From Dictyostelium firmibasis (lineage: Eukaryota; Evosea; Eumycetozoa; Dictyosteliales; Dictyosteliaceae), in NCBI GenBank assembly GCA_036169595.1, contig CM069765.1, positions 8,361,001-8,425,000 on the forward strand: DNA of 64,000 nt, read 5' to 3'. Shown here one piece after another: positions 1 to 11,960 of this stretch. The notes beneath the pieces are model-generated. The model saw only the letters and a program-made list of their open reading frames with translations, was not told the DNA's origin and did no database searches. Every line of letters begins with the position of its first letter. Position 1 is the first letter of the stretch. Both the position numbers and the translations under genes were made by a program.

Positions 1-613
1 AAAATTTATATTAGGAGTAATATATATTATAATATTTTCAATATTAATTTTTTTTTGAAAAAAAAAAAAAAAAAGGAAAAAAATTGAAGAAAATAAAAGT
101 TTTAATTTAATTTAATTTTTAATCAATCAAATTGATTTTTTCAGAGTTGTAAATTGTAATTCTACACTAGAATTCATAATTGGACTCATTATGAATAGAA
201 ACCCACATTAAAATTTTTAACCTTTTTTTTTTTTTTTTATAAAAAAAAAATGTGGATAACTCATCCCATTAGTGAAACTCACACCTTAAAAAAAACATTG
301 TGTTAATAATTTATACTGGGCAGATTTACAAAAAAAAAAAAAAAAAAAAAACACCACACATTATTATAACTAAAACTATCAATCACATTTTAGGCATACC
401 CCACTAATTAAAAAATAATGACAAAAACTGAATTTAGTTGGATGAGAGTTTTTTTTATTTAAAATGGGGGAGAGGGGGGGGGTGGTTTTAGTTTAAAAAT
501 GGAAATTTTATTATTTTTATTAATTAAAGTTTTGTGGGGCATTTGGTGAAAGTGCCTCTAAATAATTTAAACTATTCAATTAATTGAAAATCAAAAATAA
601 AACAATTATTTTC

Positions 614-659
<46 letters not shown>

Positions 660-1314
660 AATTTGATTGTTATTGGGTGATGTTAATCTGAAAATAACAA
701 ATGTTGATTGGGAATTTTGTTAATCTAAATCATCATCGTCTTTTTATAAACATTTGATCTCAGAAAAAATAATGATGATTGAAATGTTTGAAATCTTTTT
801 TTTTTTTTTTATTTTTTTATTCTCTTGTGTGTACACACACACACATACACACCCAAATGCTCTTTAACAAAACCCACACACAAAAACAAAATAAAAACAA
901 AAAACCCCCCCACCACACACAAACTAATGATTAGGTGAATTTTAATAACATTTCAAAGCTCTTTTTTCTCTATTTTTAATTTTAATTATTTTTAATAGGC
1001 ACATTCATTAAAATTATAATGTTTTTTTTTAAAAAAATTTTATTGTTTGAATTTTCTTAATCATTATTACCGAAACAAAAACTTTTAATAGCTTCCCAGT
1101 CAATCCTAAAAAAAGGAAAATTAATTCTTTTAATTTAGATTTTCAATTTTTTAAAAAAAAATATAAATAGTTGGAATTTTTTTTTTTTTTTAATAATTTC
1201 AATCATTCATTTTTTAAATTAAAATAAAATAATATAAATAATATAAATAAATAATATAAATAATCAATATAATAAATATAAATAATATAAATAATATAAT
1301 TAAATAAATATATA
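1..1314. other. AT-rich intergenic region, upstream of FNIP gene
   Basis: There is no convincing coding sequence on either strand. The stretch holds long A and T runs, an AC-rich segment near 829-930 (alternating ACAC and CCCCCC/CACACAC) and a dense AATATAAATA tract at about 1220-1313. That tract immediately precedes the FNIP start codon and probably forms its 5' untranslated region. No RNA gene or repeat family was recognised. Confidence 0.7.
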
Positions 1315-1353
1315 ATGCCTTCATTAACAAATAATAATAATACAACAATTACA

Positions 1354-1387
<34 letters not shown>

Positions 1388-2032
1388 TAACAATGATTAA
1401 ACAAAATATTTTTCAACATGGTGAACAATTAGATAAAGTACCAGAAGGTACAAATGTTTTAATTTTTCATCATCGTTTTAATAATGTTATTAAACAAGGA
1501 TATATCCCAGATTCAGTTACTCATATAGTATTTGGATCATTTTTTAATAAACAAATTCAATTGAATACAATCCCACAAGGTGTTAAATTCTTACAATTTG
1601 GCTACTCATTTGATCAACAAATAATTCCAGGTTCATTACCAGATAGTTTACAACAATTAACATTTGGTGATATGTTTAATAGACCAATCGAAGAAAATAC
1701 AATTCCATCCTCTGTTATAAAATTAGTATATGGTGATTGCTTTTACCAAGAATTAAATTCAAATTCAGTACCATCCTCTGTAAGATTATTAAAATTGGGT
1801 TCATTTAATAAACAAGTTAAAGACTTAAAAAAGGGTTGTGTTGCTCAAGATAAAATCATTTCTTTAAAAATTAAAGGTCAAAGATTACCATCATCCATTG
1901 AACAATTATCTTTTGGTTGTGGTTTTAATCAACCAATTCCAGATGATTTAATCTCCCCAAATTGTAAAATAATTTTAGTTCCACAAAGTTGTACTTTTAA
2001 TTCCTCTTCAATTTATTCTGATAAAATTAAAT

Positions 2033-2040
<8 letters not shown>
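1315..2040 (+). CDS. FNIP repeat-containing protein
   Basis: A single-exon gene for 241 residues. After an Asn-rich N-terminus (residues 6-24, AAT codons) the protein has about six degenerate repeats of 21-23 residues. Each has a P-x-S/G-V/L element followed by a hydrophobic strand and a (F/Y)-G-x-x-F-N-(K/R/Q)-(Q/P)-I element, for example FGSFFNKQI and FGDMFNRPI. These are FNIP repeats, an LRR-like solenoid greatly expanded in dictyostelids. The long N-terminal helix or F-box-like segment of many family members is absent, so this is a short, repeat-only form. The function of the family is largely unknown; a protein-interaction scaffold is an inference. The ATG follows an A/T-rich leader and no upstream in-frame start is better. 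A 38-nt A run follows the stop codon directly. Confidence 0.85.
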
Positions 2041-2081
<41 letters not shown>

Positions 2082-2134
2082 TAAAAATAATTTTATAAAT
2101 ATAATAATTTATGAAAAAAAATAATATTTATTGG

Positions 2135-2178
<44 letters not shown>

Positions 2179-2868
2179 AAACATGTAAATTAGTAAACAA
2201 ATTAAAATTGTATTTTTAAAAAAAAGAAAATAAAAAAAATAAAAAAAAGCTCTGCCGACAATAAACAACAAATAAAATTATTTTTTTTTTTTTTTTTTAA
2301 TCTTTTAAAATAATTTAAATCTATTTTTTTTTTTTATTATTTTTTTTTTTTTACTTTTGAAAATAATTATTTCAGGTATTGGTAATTTTAACTAATTATT
2401 TTTTTTAAATTTTAATATAACTATATATATTATTTGGGTTGATTTTTTTTTTTTTTTTTTTATTGAATTTTTTTATATTTATAATTTTTTTTTTTTTTTT
2501 TACTTTATTTTTTATTTTATTTTTTATATTTCATTTTTATATAGTAAGGGTAATATAAGAATAATTTATTTTCTTTAATTTTTTTTTTTTTTTTCTGTCC
2601 TTAATTTTTTATATGATGCCCAACCACCTTTTCAAATAAAACTTATTTTTTTATTTTTATTTTTATTTTTTTTTTTTATTTTTCAAATTTTTTTTTTTTT
2701 TTTTAAAATAATACAATCAAATCAAAAAAAAAACCACTACTCATTCCACTGAAATTATACAAATATCTTTTTTTGTACAATTATATATTTTTATTTTTAT
2801 AAATTTAATTTTATTATTTTCTTTTTTTCTTTTTTTTTTGTTTTTATAAAAATTAAAAGAAAAAAAAA
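2041..2868. other. AT-rich intergenic region
   Basis: This stretch is almost entirely A and T runs, including A runs of more than 30 nt at 2038-2076 and 2133-2177. It separates the FNIP gene from the RhoGEF gene and must hold the RhoGEF promoter. No gene or recognisable motif was seen. Confidence 0.7.
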
Positions 2869-3319
2869 ATGGATAAAATTTTGGGACATTTAACAAGTGA
2901 CCATATTTTATTGATTGGTGTGATTGGTATAGGTGTATTTATAACGGCAATATATGATAGTGTAACACTTGGTTTAATTTTTTATGCATCAGTTTTATTT
3001 ATAATCTCCTTCAATTCAAGAAATAATAAGGGTAATAATAATGATGAAAATGAAGCCTCTAATAGTAATAACATCTCAAGTAAAATTAAATTATCAGTTC
3101 CAAATAAACCAACACCAACTTCACCAGCTTCACCAACTTCACCAACACAATCTGTATTATCAAATAGAACACCACCTCTACCACCAACAACACCAACTAA
3201 AATTACAACCTCACCAATGACATCACCAACAAAACTATCAACACCAATTTCATCATCAGCACAATCACCTGTTAAAGTTATTCCAACAACACCATCTACA
3301 CCAATTGCAATAAGTAATC

Positions 3320-3363
<44 letters not shown>

Positions 3364-4879
3364 CCATCACCAACTTTATCATCAACAAATACTACACCAT
3401 CATCATCACCAATTTCATCATCTAAATTAAATAGTACCACAACACCCAATACACCAATAGCAATAACAACACCAACTACACCATCATCACCAATGTTATC
3501 AGTACCATCACCAGTAAAAGTTGTTACAAATAATACATCAAAATCAGATGCAATTTTAGAGAAAGGAAAAAGAATTGGTAAGATGATACCACAAATTCCA
3601 GGTGCAATTACAGATATTAAAAAGGAATTTAAAGAGACAAGTAAAGATAAGAAAAGTATGTCAACACTTCGTGGTATCATTGGTGGTGCCATTAAGAATA
3701 TTTCATCGTCATCACCACCAATGACTTCTGAGGAAAAGGAGAAAGAAAAGAAGAGAAAAATGATTGCACAAGAGATTTTACAAACTGAAAAAGTTTACGT
3801 TCAAAAACTTCGTGCAATCGTTGATGTATATTTAACACCATTCAAAGTTGCTGCAACTGAAAATCCTCATCCACCTTTAACTTTGGATCAAATTCATTCA
3901 ATATTTTCAGAGATTTTAATCATTTTTAATTATAATTCTCATTTCTATAGTAAATTAGATGAAAGAATGAAAGAAAATTCAAATGTTTTAGTGTTGGGCG
4001 ACTTATTCCTTTCAATTGTATGTTTTTTCCTTTGAAAAAAAAATTGGAATTAAAATTAATGAAAATAATGTCAATATTAATTTTTTTCTTTTTCTTTTTC
4101 TTTTATTAAAATAGACAGATTTTTTAAAATCATATTCAGTTTATGTTAATAATTATACAAAAGCAATGAGTACATTAGAAAAGGTTAGAAAGAATCCAAA
4201 TGTTGAAGCATTATTACAAACATTTCAACAAAATCCAGCATGTGATTCATTGGATTTAAATTCATTGTTAATTATGCCAGTTCAACGTGTACCAAGATAT
4301 ATATTGTTATTGAATGAATTGATAAAGAGTACTGATCCAAAGAATCCAGACTACGATAATCTAAATAAAGCATTGGATAAAATGAAAGTTTTGGCATCAG
4401 TAATTAATGAAAACAAAAGAGAGGCAGAGTTTTTGAATAAAATGTACGATATTCAAAATAGTTTAGAAGGTTTCAATCGTGGTGATTTTATACATCCATC
4501 CAGACGTTTAATATTGGATTGTGAGTTTAATGAAAAAATATTTAAAACTAATTGTGCTCAACCTCCAAAAACCTCTTCTTCCCCAAGAAGATATCTACTT
4601 TGTAATGATATTCTCGTTAGATCAAAAGTAAAAGGAAAAAAACTTGTCGTTCAAGAAATTTTCAATGTAAATGATATCACCTTCAAAGAGATGGTTGGTG
4701 AAAAATTAGCTATCGTCTCTGGAAATCAAACTGATATTATCGTCTTAAAATCTTTAGTCGATGAAAATCAAGAAGAGAAATGGATTGAAGCCATCAATAA
4801 TTGTAAAAAAGTTTTCGCCTCAAATTTAATTAGTTTTGAAAAAAGATTAAGTTCATCATTTGAGAATGTTGGTATTTAA
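2869..4879 (+). CDS. RhoGEF (DH-PH) with N-terminal membrane segments
   Basis: Two exons, 2869-4017 and 4115-4879, join in phase 0 across a GTATGT...ATAG intron and give 637 residues. Residues about 12-49 form two hydrophobic stretches split by a short polar turn, likely a membrane hairpin. Residues 50-290 are low complexity (Pro/Thr/Ser-rich with a 15-residue Gln run). A Dbl-homology domain spans about 297-490. It starts with the conserved AQEILQTEKVYVQKL helix and holds the LLIMPVQRVPRYILLL core of the GEF catalytic helix. A PH-like domain follows at about 505-625. Such proteins load GTP on Rho/Rac proteins; dictyostelids have many Racs and no true Rho or Cdc42. Membrane tethering by the N-terminus is an inference. 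Which Rac is the target cannot be told. Confidence 0.88.
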
Positions 4880-6191
4880 AAAAAATAAAAAATAAAAAAA
4901 TAAAAAAATTCAAATATTTAAAAATAATACTATATTTGTTTTTAGGAACTTCGTAATAAAAAAATTTTATTTGTTTATTTAATTTTAAATAATAATACAT
5001 TTGATGATTTTTTTTTTTTTTTTTTTAAATAAATAAATATTCGGAATTTTTAAATAAATAAATAAATATTCGGAATTTTAATAATTTGAAGTTTACTTAT
5101 TTCTATTTGAAATGTCTTCATTTTGTTTTTGTGAATATAACTTTTCAGTTAAAAGATAATTTCTTATTTCATTATATTCTTCATTTGTTAAATAAAAATA
5201 AAAATTATCACTTGATTTCTTGGATTTCTTTTTATTTTCAAAAACCATTTTTTATTTGTTTAATTTGGATATTTACTTTTTTTTTTTTTTTTTTTTTTGG
5301 TGAAAGAGTATTTTTATAATGTTTTTATAAAATTAAAAAAAAAAAAAAATTTTAATAGATTTTTTTTCAAAATAAATAAAATAAAATAAAATAAAATATA
5401 ATAATAAAAAGAAATAAAAAATCAATAGAAATTTTATTTATTTTAAAAGATTATTGTATTTTTGGGTTTGAGTGGTGGTTGAAAAATAGTGGGAACAAAA
5501 TCAAAATTAGAAATAGTAGTATTATTTGTGCCAATTATTTAAGTGTATAGGTGGTTATCGGATTAAATCGAATAAATACAATAAGCATTCAATTAAAAAT
5601 CTTAATAAATATGTTTTTTATGTATTAAAAAAAAAAAAAAAGGAACATTTCAACATAATTCTATTTCTAAATTATTTGAATTTTTCTTTTATTACTGTAA
5701 AGAAAAATAAAAAAAAAATTTTAAAAATAAAAATTATTATTTTGATAACCCCACTTTTTTTTATATGAATCTCTGAAACATTTTTTTCACCTAAATCTTA
5801 TATCAACGTTGACACATTGGTATGATTTCAACCATAAAGGTTTAAATAATCTATTTTTGGACACCACTTTCAAAGTTTTTTTTTTTCCCCATTTTTGTAT
5901 TTTTTTTTTGTTTTTTTTTTTTTCACTGAAAGCGTTAAAATTATTTGATATACATAATGGTAACTGTTGTCTTTTAAAAAAAAAAATGTATATTTGTGAA
6001 TATATTTTATTTTATATATTTTTTTTGTTTTTGTTTATTGTTTTTTTATCTTTTTATTTTTATTTTTATTTTTATTTTTTTTTTTTTTTAATTTTATTTT
6101 ATTTTTAATTTTGTACGGGATATGTTTAATTAATAATGTTATTAGCATATATTAATTCATTATAATTAAAGAAAAAAAAAGGGTTTTTTGG
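4880..6191. other. AT-rich intergenic region with short tandem repeat
   Basis: No supported gene is present. Open stretches at 5086, 5526 and 5809 translate to Phe/Ile/Lys-rich sequence typical of random A/T-rich DNA. The one structured element is a two-copy tandem repeat at about 5027-5080. Each copy has an AAATAAATAAATATTCGGAA core (25 and 29 nt). The region joins the 3' ends of the RhoGEF gene and the eIF4E-like gene. Confidence 0.65.
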
Positions 6192-7463
6192 TTAACTCTT
6201 TCCTAAAGGATTTTGAGAGAACCCAAACTGTTGAAATTGTTGGAGATATTGTTGGTGTTGTAATTGGTGAAGATATTGTTGAATTTGTTGTGGTGATTGT
6301 AAGTTATTTAATTGTTGTTGTTGTTGGTTTGAAATTGTGTTGTTGTTGTTATTGCTATTGACATTTAAACTATTGACATTTAAACTATTTAATGGAGAAG
6401 TTATTGAATTTGGGGAGGAGTGTTGTTTAATGAAATCAAAACTATCACCAAGTGAATCACTATGATGAATTCCAATACCATTGCCGCTTTCACTTAATGA
6501 TGATTGTAAACTACTATTGTTACTATCTTTTCCGAAATGTTCCTCTTTTTGTAGTCTATTAAAGTGTGGTTTATAATCTAATTTTTCAATTTTGAATAAC
6601 TGTTTTAAACTTACTCTAGAGGTGATGAATGAACATAAATAATTATTTTAGTTATAACAATTATATTTTGAAAATAAATAAATAAATAAACTTACAATAA
6701 TCTATCAGTATCCTCACTATTCTTATTCCAAATACCAATTAAATTATTATCATTAGATCTAAATGAGATAACGATACCATTTATATTTTCAACACCATCT
6801 ACTTGTTCCCCAATGAATGCTAATAACTGTAAAAAAAAAAAAAAATTATATTAATTATTTTTATTTATTATTTTTAAATAATAAAAACAATAATAATTAT
6901 GTCTGTTGTAGTGAAAATATATTTATAACTTACTAAATCTTCCCACCATTTTGAAGTATAGTTTCTTCTAGTTTTAACAACAAATTTACCGCCATCTTGG
7001 TTTTCTGCATCTTCCCAAATTGGTTTAATTCCTTCTCTAAAAAAATAAATATCACTCAATTGAGAAAATTCATCGACTGGTCTAATCATATGGCTATAAT
7101 AACTCCAAAAATCTTCAACCTAACATTTCATAAGATCAGTGAAAAAAAAAGAAAAAAAAAAAATTTTTAAAAAAAAAAAACGAACGACAAATTAGTTTGA
7201 TGATCATATTTTTTCACATTATAAAAATAATATTATTAAAAATAAATAAAAAAGGAAAGGTAAGGATAGAAAAAAATATGTAAAAAAATTAAAAAAAAAA
7301 TTTAAAACAAAAAAAAAAAAAAATAAAAAAATTGTAAACACAATGAACATACAGTTTTAATTGGACCAGATATACATTGAAGACCAGCTAAATAATCATT
7401 CATAGTCTTGGGTCTTTTTGGCATATAGTAAAAGTAATAAGTACTTGATAATGTGTGCACCAT
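6192..7463 (-). CDS. eIF4E-family cap-binding protein, 4EHP (eIF4E2)-like
   Basis: Four exons (7463-7353, 7119-6934, 6826-6696, 6615-6192) join in frame to give 283 residues. The first ~145 residues form an eIF4E fold. Trp42 in VEDFW is the structural Trp of the dorsal surface. Trp72 in KPIWED and the following Glu73 match the cap-stacking Trp102/Glu103 of human eIF4E. Trp132 in GIWNK matches Trp166. The other cap-stacking position, Trp56 of eIF4E, appears to be Tyr24 (in NDYLAGL), as in animal 4EHP, so this is a class II type member. Such proteins bind the mRNA cap weakly and usually repress translation. Residues ~160-283 are a Ser/Asn/Gln-rich tail absent from animal 4EHP. The start at 7463 is the last ATG before HTLSSTYYF; a further upstream exon cannot be excluded. 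Confidence 0.85.
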
Positions 7464-7910
7464 TCTTTTTCTTTTTTTTTTTTTTTTCTTTCTTTTATAT
7501 GGTGTATGTTTACAAGTTTTGTGAGTGTGTTTTATATACAAGTTATATTTGATATATAAATAGTTGAATAAAAGAGTAACTCTTATATCTCCTCTTTGTT
7601 TCAATAAATATATAAAAAATAATTTTAATGTGTGTGTTTAGTTGGTAATGTGTGATTAAAAATGAATAAAAAAAAAAAAAAAAGAAAAAAAAAGTGAAAA
7701 AATGAAAAAAAAATAAAAAAAAAAAAAAAAAAAAATTGAAGTTTTTTTTTTCTTTCTAAAAATAACAACTTTTTTATCTTTTTTTGGACTCAAGAACCTT
7801 AAATTGTATAGACTTTTTTTTATTAATTTTTATTAATTTTCTATAAATTAAATAATGTTTTTATTATTATTATTATTTTTATTATTTTTTAAAATTATTC
7901 ATAAATATTT

Positions 7911-7940
<30 letters not shown>
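7464..7940. other. Intergenic region between two minus-strand genes
   Basis: This is the promoter side of the eIF4E-like gene and the 3' side of the psi-type gene. It is A/T-rich with poly-A and poly-T runs. An open frame that extends the eIF4E-like exon upstream to 7604 encodes Lys-rich low-complexity sequence and is probably leader. Confidence 0.6.
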
Positions 7941-7946
<6 letters not shown>

Positions 7947-9624
7947 ACAAGTTGGTAAATAAGGACAACAAGAACCAACAGCACCTTTACAACGTAATTT
8001 TTGATTATCCATTTCAATATATTTACATTTTAAATCGGGTGTAGATGGAGATTGACAACCTAAATCTGAACAAGATAAACACCCTCTATCGAAATGAACA
8101 CATTTTGGAGCAAGAGTAATTTTCTCTTCAATACAAATTTCGTTTGGATGGTTACATTTGAAACCATCACAATGTGAAAGTGTTTTGTTTACGCATGCAT
8201 TATTTTCACAAATTGAAATGATGGTTTGATTTGTAATTTGATTGACATAACTATTTGGACAAAGTGAATGTTCACAAAATCCACTATCGAAATTACATGA
8301 ATCGATTGTACAATTATTACCATCATCACAATTATTATAGGAACATTGAATTGGTAAACAAATGGTTGAATTTAAAACATTTTGATAATTTTCAATACAA
8401 ACTTTACCACTTGGACATTGAATTAATTCACAAGGAGATTTTTTACGAGTTTGACATTTTCCACTAACACATTTTATTTCAGTTCTTCCACTTATATCAG
8501 AGTTTGGACAAATTGTATGTTTACATCCACTTGTTGGAGAACATTCATCAACTGTACATTCATTATTATCGTCACAATCTATTGGCTCTAAAACACAAAA
8601 TGGTTCATCTATACTACTTGAGTCACTAATTAGCGGTGAATCAGTTGATGAAAGTGATTGATTATTAGAACATTTTACAATTGAACAAAATGGATCAGTA
8701 TTATTAAAGTTTGCACAATCATTAATGTATCTACATTGAGAGCATTCGGTATGAGCTGTTGCACAACCTTTGTTTGGACCATAGATACAACCACATGTAT
8801 CACCATTACCATTACAAATTGAACATTCATCAGTGTTATTACAAAAACATTGATCAAATGAATTACGTAAATTAATTTGTAGTACACCATCAAAACCAGT
8901 ACGCATTACAATGAAAATATCGATTTTAAAAACTTTCCCACTGTCACTATCTGATGGTGTCCATTGATAATAGTATAAACCACCTTCACCACCTAAATCA
9001 ATTAATTCACCAGTTTGTTTTTCATTATTTATAAAAAAAAAACTTTCATAATTTGTTGCAATATTTAAAAGACTTGGACGATTCGATTTTGGTCTTACTC
9101 TTAAATAAAAATTCAAAGAGAATGTTGGATGATAGAAATAAGGTAATTGGTTATCTTGAGTTCCAATATCATATGGATAAGAATCATTGGTGGGTTTAAA
9201 TACAATCTCTTGTAAGGCATTCTTTGTTACGAAAATACTTCCATTCACTGGGTAATTAACACATGGATTTGCATGAAACCAATCATTAAAAGTAGATGAA
9301 TTATGTGCCAATAAAAATTGTTCACCAGTTTCATTGTTTTTAACATAGAATGGTTTATTACCATTTTTATAAACTGGTCTCCCATCTGCTCCCAATTTAT
9401 CCTCAACCATATTAACTGATTGATCCAAATAAAAACCTGAATCTTTAAATCCTGGATTCTCTGGGAAATCAACAAACCCATTCTTTGTAAATCCATACAT
9501 TGTCCCATTCATTGTTGTAAGTTGAGTATCATAATAAATTCCACTACTTGATTTAATACCTAATTAATAATATATTAAAAAATATATATTATAATTTTTA
9601 TTAATAAAAACAAAGTTTATTTTT

Positions 9625-9657
<33 letters not shown>

Positions 9658-9773
9658 AACTATTTACCAAAGGGAAAATTGTTAAAAAATTGTTTAACAT
9701 CAGTTTGATTCCATGATTCCACAATTTGATTATTATATAGTAATATAAATATTAATAAAACTAAAGTTTTCAT
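7941..9773 (-). CDS. psi-family secreted protein (fibro-slime/PA14-like plus Cys-rich repeats)
   Basis: Two exons, 9773-9668 and 9559-7941, join through a split Gly codon to give 574 residues. Residues 1-20 are a signal peptide (MKTLVLLIFILLYN core). A fibro-slime/PA14-like domain follows to about residue 260. It contains the LGADGRPVY and NDWFHANPCVN blocks typical of the dictyostelid psi (prespore-inducing-factor-like) proteins and a late LIDLGG strand. The usual acidic DDVWVFIN motif reads YESFFFIN here, so the calcium- or ligand-binding loop may be altered. The rest is Cys-rich with two clear copies of a DxNxCTxDxCxxxxGCxH type repeat (DNNECTVDECSPTSGCKH and GNNCTIDSCNFDSGFCEH). The protein is probably secreted and glycosylated. 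The family includes prespore differentiation signals, but the role of this member is unknown. Confidence 0.82.
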
Positions 9774-9823
<50 letters not shown>

Positions 9824-9914
9824 AAAAAAAAAGAAATATTGTAAACTATCCTTTTTTAATTTTATAATAATATTTAAATTTTTACTTTTTTTATTTTTTA
9901 TTTTAATTTATTTT

Positions 9915-9957
<43 letters not shown>

Positions 9958-10546
9958 TTAAATTAATTATTTATTCAATATTTATTTATTTATTTATTAT
10001 ATTTATATATTTCACACAAATTATCTTAACCCCATTTCTATTTTTATTATTTATCGTCACTGCTACACACATATAATTTTTTATTAAATATATGTATTCT
10101 ACAAAAAAATGATTTTTTTTTTTTTTTCAAACACACCATTATTCTCACACAATTTTTTTTCATTCCCACATTTCGTTGTTTTAAATGACAACATGATGTT
10201 ATCATAATTATAATATTATTTATTGTTATTCAATTATTTATTTCTAAATATTAATTTTTTTCTTCACATTTTAGATTTTTTCAAAAAAAAAATTTAAAAA
10301 TTTTTTATTAATAATTGTTTTCTTTGAATTCCGATCCGTTTTTTTTTTTATAGTTTTTTGTGCATGTCGAGAAAAAAAAAAAAAAAAAAAAATAGGTAAT
10401 GCTATTTTTTTTTTTGTGATCAAAATAAAAATCAAAAAAATAATCAAAAAATTTCTTTTTTTTTTTTTTGTTCCCACCTCAAAAAAAAAAAATTCTTTTT
10501 TTTTTTTTTTTTTTTCCACCATACATAATTCCACAAAACAAACAAA
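9774..10546. other. Divergent intergenic region
   Basis: This region lies between divergently transcribed genes (the psi-type gene leftwards, the conserved WYFHR protein rightwards), so it should hold both promoters. It contains long A and T runs at 9780-9820, 9919-9949 and 10371-10392. No RNA gene was recognised. Confidence 0.65.
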
Positions 10547-10708
10547 ATGGTTGTCACTAAAAGAAAAATCTCTGAATCATTCGATGAAGATAGTAGTATA
10601 TGTGATGAAACCAATTCCACTTCGCCATCAACACCAACTAAATTTAAAAAAAGTGATTCTTCAGTATTAACTAAAGCAAATGATGATGATAGTAATAATA
10701 TTAATAAC

Positions 10709-10743
<35 letters not shown>

Positions 10744-11791
10744 TAGTTCTACAACAACCTCTACAACCTCTACAACCTCTACAACTTCCACAACTCCAAA
10801 TTCAAGAAAAGAAGAAATTTTAAGAATATTAACCAATGATAATGTAAAAAATTTAAATGTTGTAGAGATGAAAGAATGGTTTAAAGAAATATCATTTCAA
10901 TTATTAAATAATGTGGTATTAATGATAAATGAAAAACCACATATGTTTGTCGAAATTGAATTTTATTTTAAAGGATGTAAACATGTTGATCATTTTACTC
11001 ATGGTGACGTTATGCAACTCGAGAGAGGAACATGGTATTTCCATAGAAGTGGATCAGGATATAAAGGTGGTAGTTTTAAAGGATTAGATATTACATTTGG
11101 ATTAGGTGAATCCAATGGGTCTTATGGTGGTATATTAATTAGATCAATTCAAATCCTATCGGATAAATCCATTATCGATGGACCAAGTTTATGTGTAGAT
11201 CATATATTAAAAACCACAAATTCTAAAGATATCTCACAATTCATTAAATCTCATGATAGATCAATATTTGAGAATGAAAACTCAATGCTATACTTAAAGA
11301 TGAGAGATCAAGTTTTGAACAGCGATGATGAAAATTTGAAATCCTTAGCATTACCATTACCACCAATTGTTTCAAAATCCATGATACTATCTTGTCCTAG
11401 AGTGGGTTTAACACTTAAACGTTATAAACCATCTCAAGAATTTTTCATTGGTGGTGATTATCGTTTCATTAGATTACCTGATAAAGTTAAGAAAGGAAAA
11501 CATTACATGACCGTCAAATTGGCTTTATTGGATCAAAGTAGTAATACCATAAAGAATCAAGTGGGTTCGACAACTGCCACTATAGAAAAAATTAAAGCCC
11601 AAATTAAAGCAGGTGAAAAACTTTCAAAATCTGACATCTCCTCTTTTAGAGGTGACCTTTCAGCTGATGAAATGTGTAAACTACTTGGACTCTGTAATAA
11701 ATTATATGATGAAAAAATTTCTTCAAATAATGGTGAAATCGATGTTGATACAACTACAAATACTACAAATGACGACGATAGCGATAATTAA
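10547..11791 (+). CDS. Conserved protein of unknown function with G-x-W-Y-F-H-R motif
   Basis: A single-exon gene for 414 residues. The N-terminal 85 residues are low complexity (Asn, Ser, Thr). The folded part, about 90-325, has a striking block near residues 130-215. It runs FTHGDVMQLERGTWYFHRSG, then GGSFKGLDITFG, then YGGILIRSI and DGPSLCVDHIL. A second block, LSCPRVGLTLKRY, lies near 285. I have the impression of similar uncharacterised proteins in fungi and other protists, some automatically linked to DNA glycosylases, but I cannot support a function. The invariant-looking His, Asp, Trp and Arg residues suggest an enzyme or nucleic acid-binding fold. The C-terminus is acidic and low complexity. 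It faces the TMEM50 gene tail to tail, 169 bp apart. Confidence 0.8.
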
Positions 11792-11960
11792 ATAAATTAA
11801 TAAATAAATTAAATAAAATAATGATAGTAATAAAAAAAAAAAAAAAGTATTTATAATATACATATACTATTTCCTGTTTTTATTTATTTTATTCTTTACA
11901 AATTTTTTTTTTATTTTTATAATATAGTTTTTTTTTTTTTTTTTAAAAAATAACCATTAT

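Noticed and set aside
5086-6108. Three open frames (5086-5319, 5526-5768, 5809-6108) on the plus strand
   Set aside because: Products are Phe/Ile/Lys/Leu-rich strings from A/T runs, with no domain, no signal of codon bias and no splice partner.
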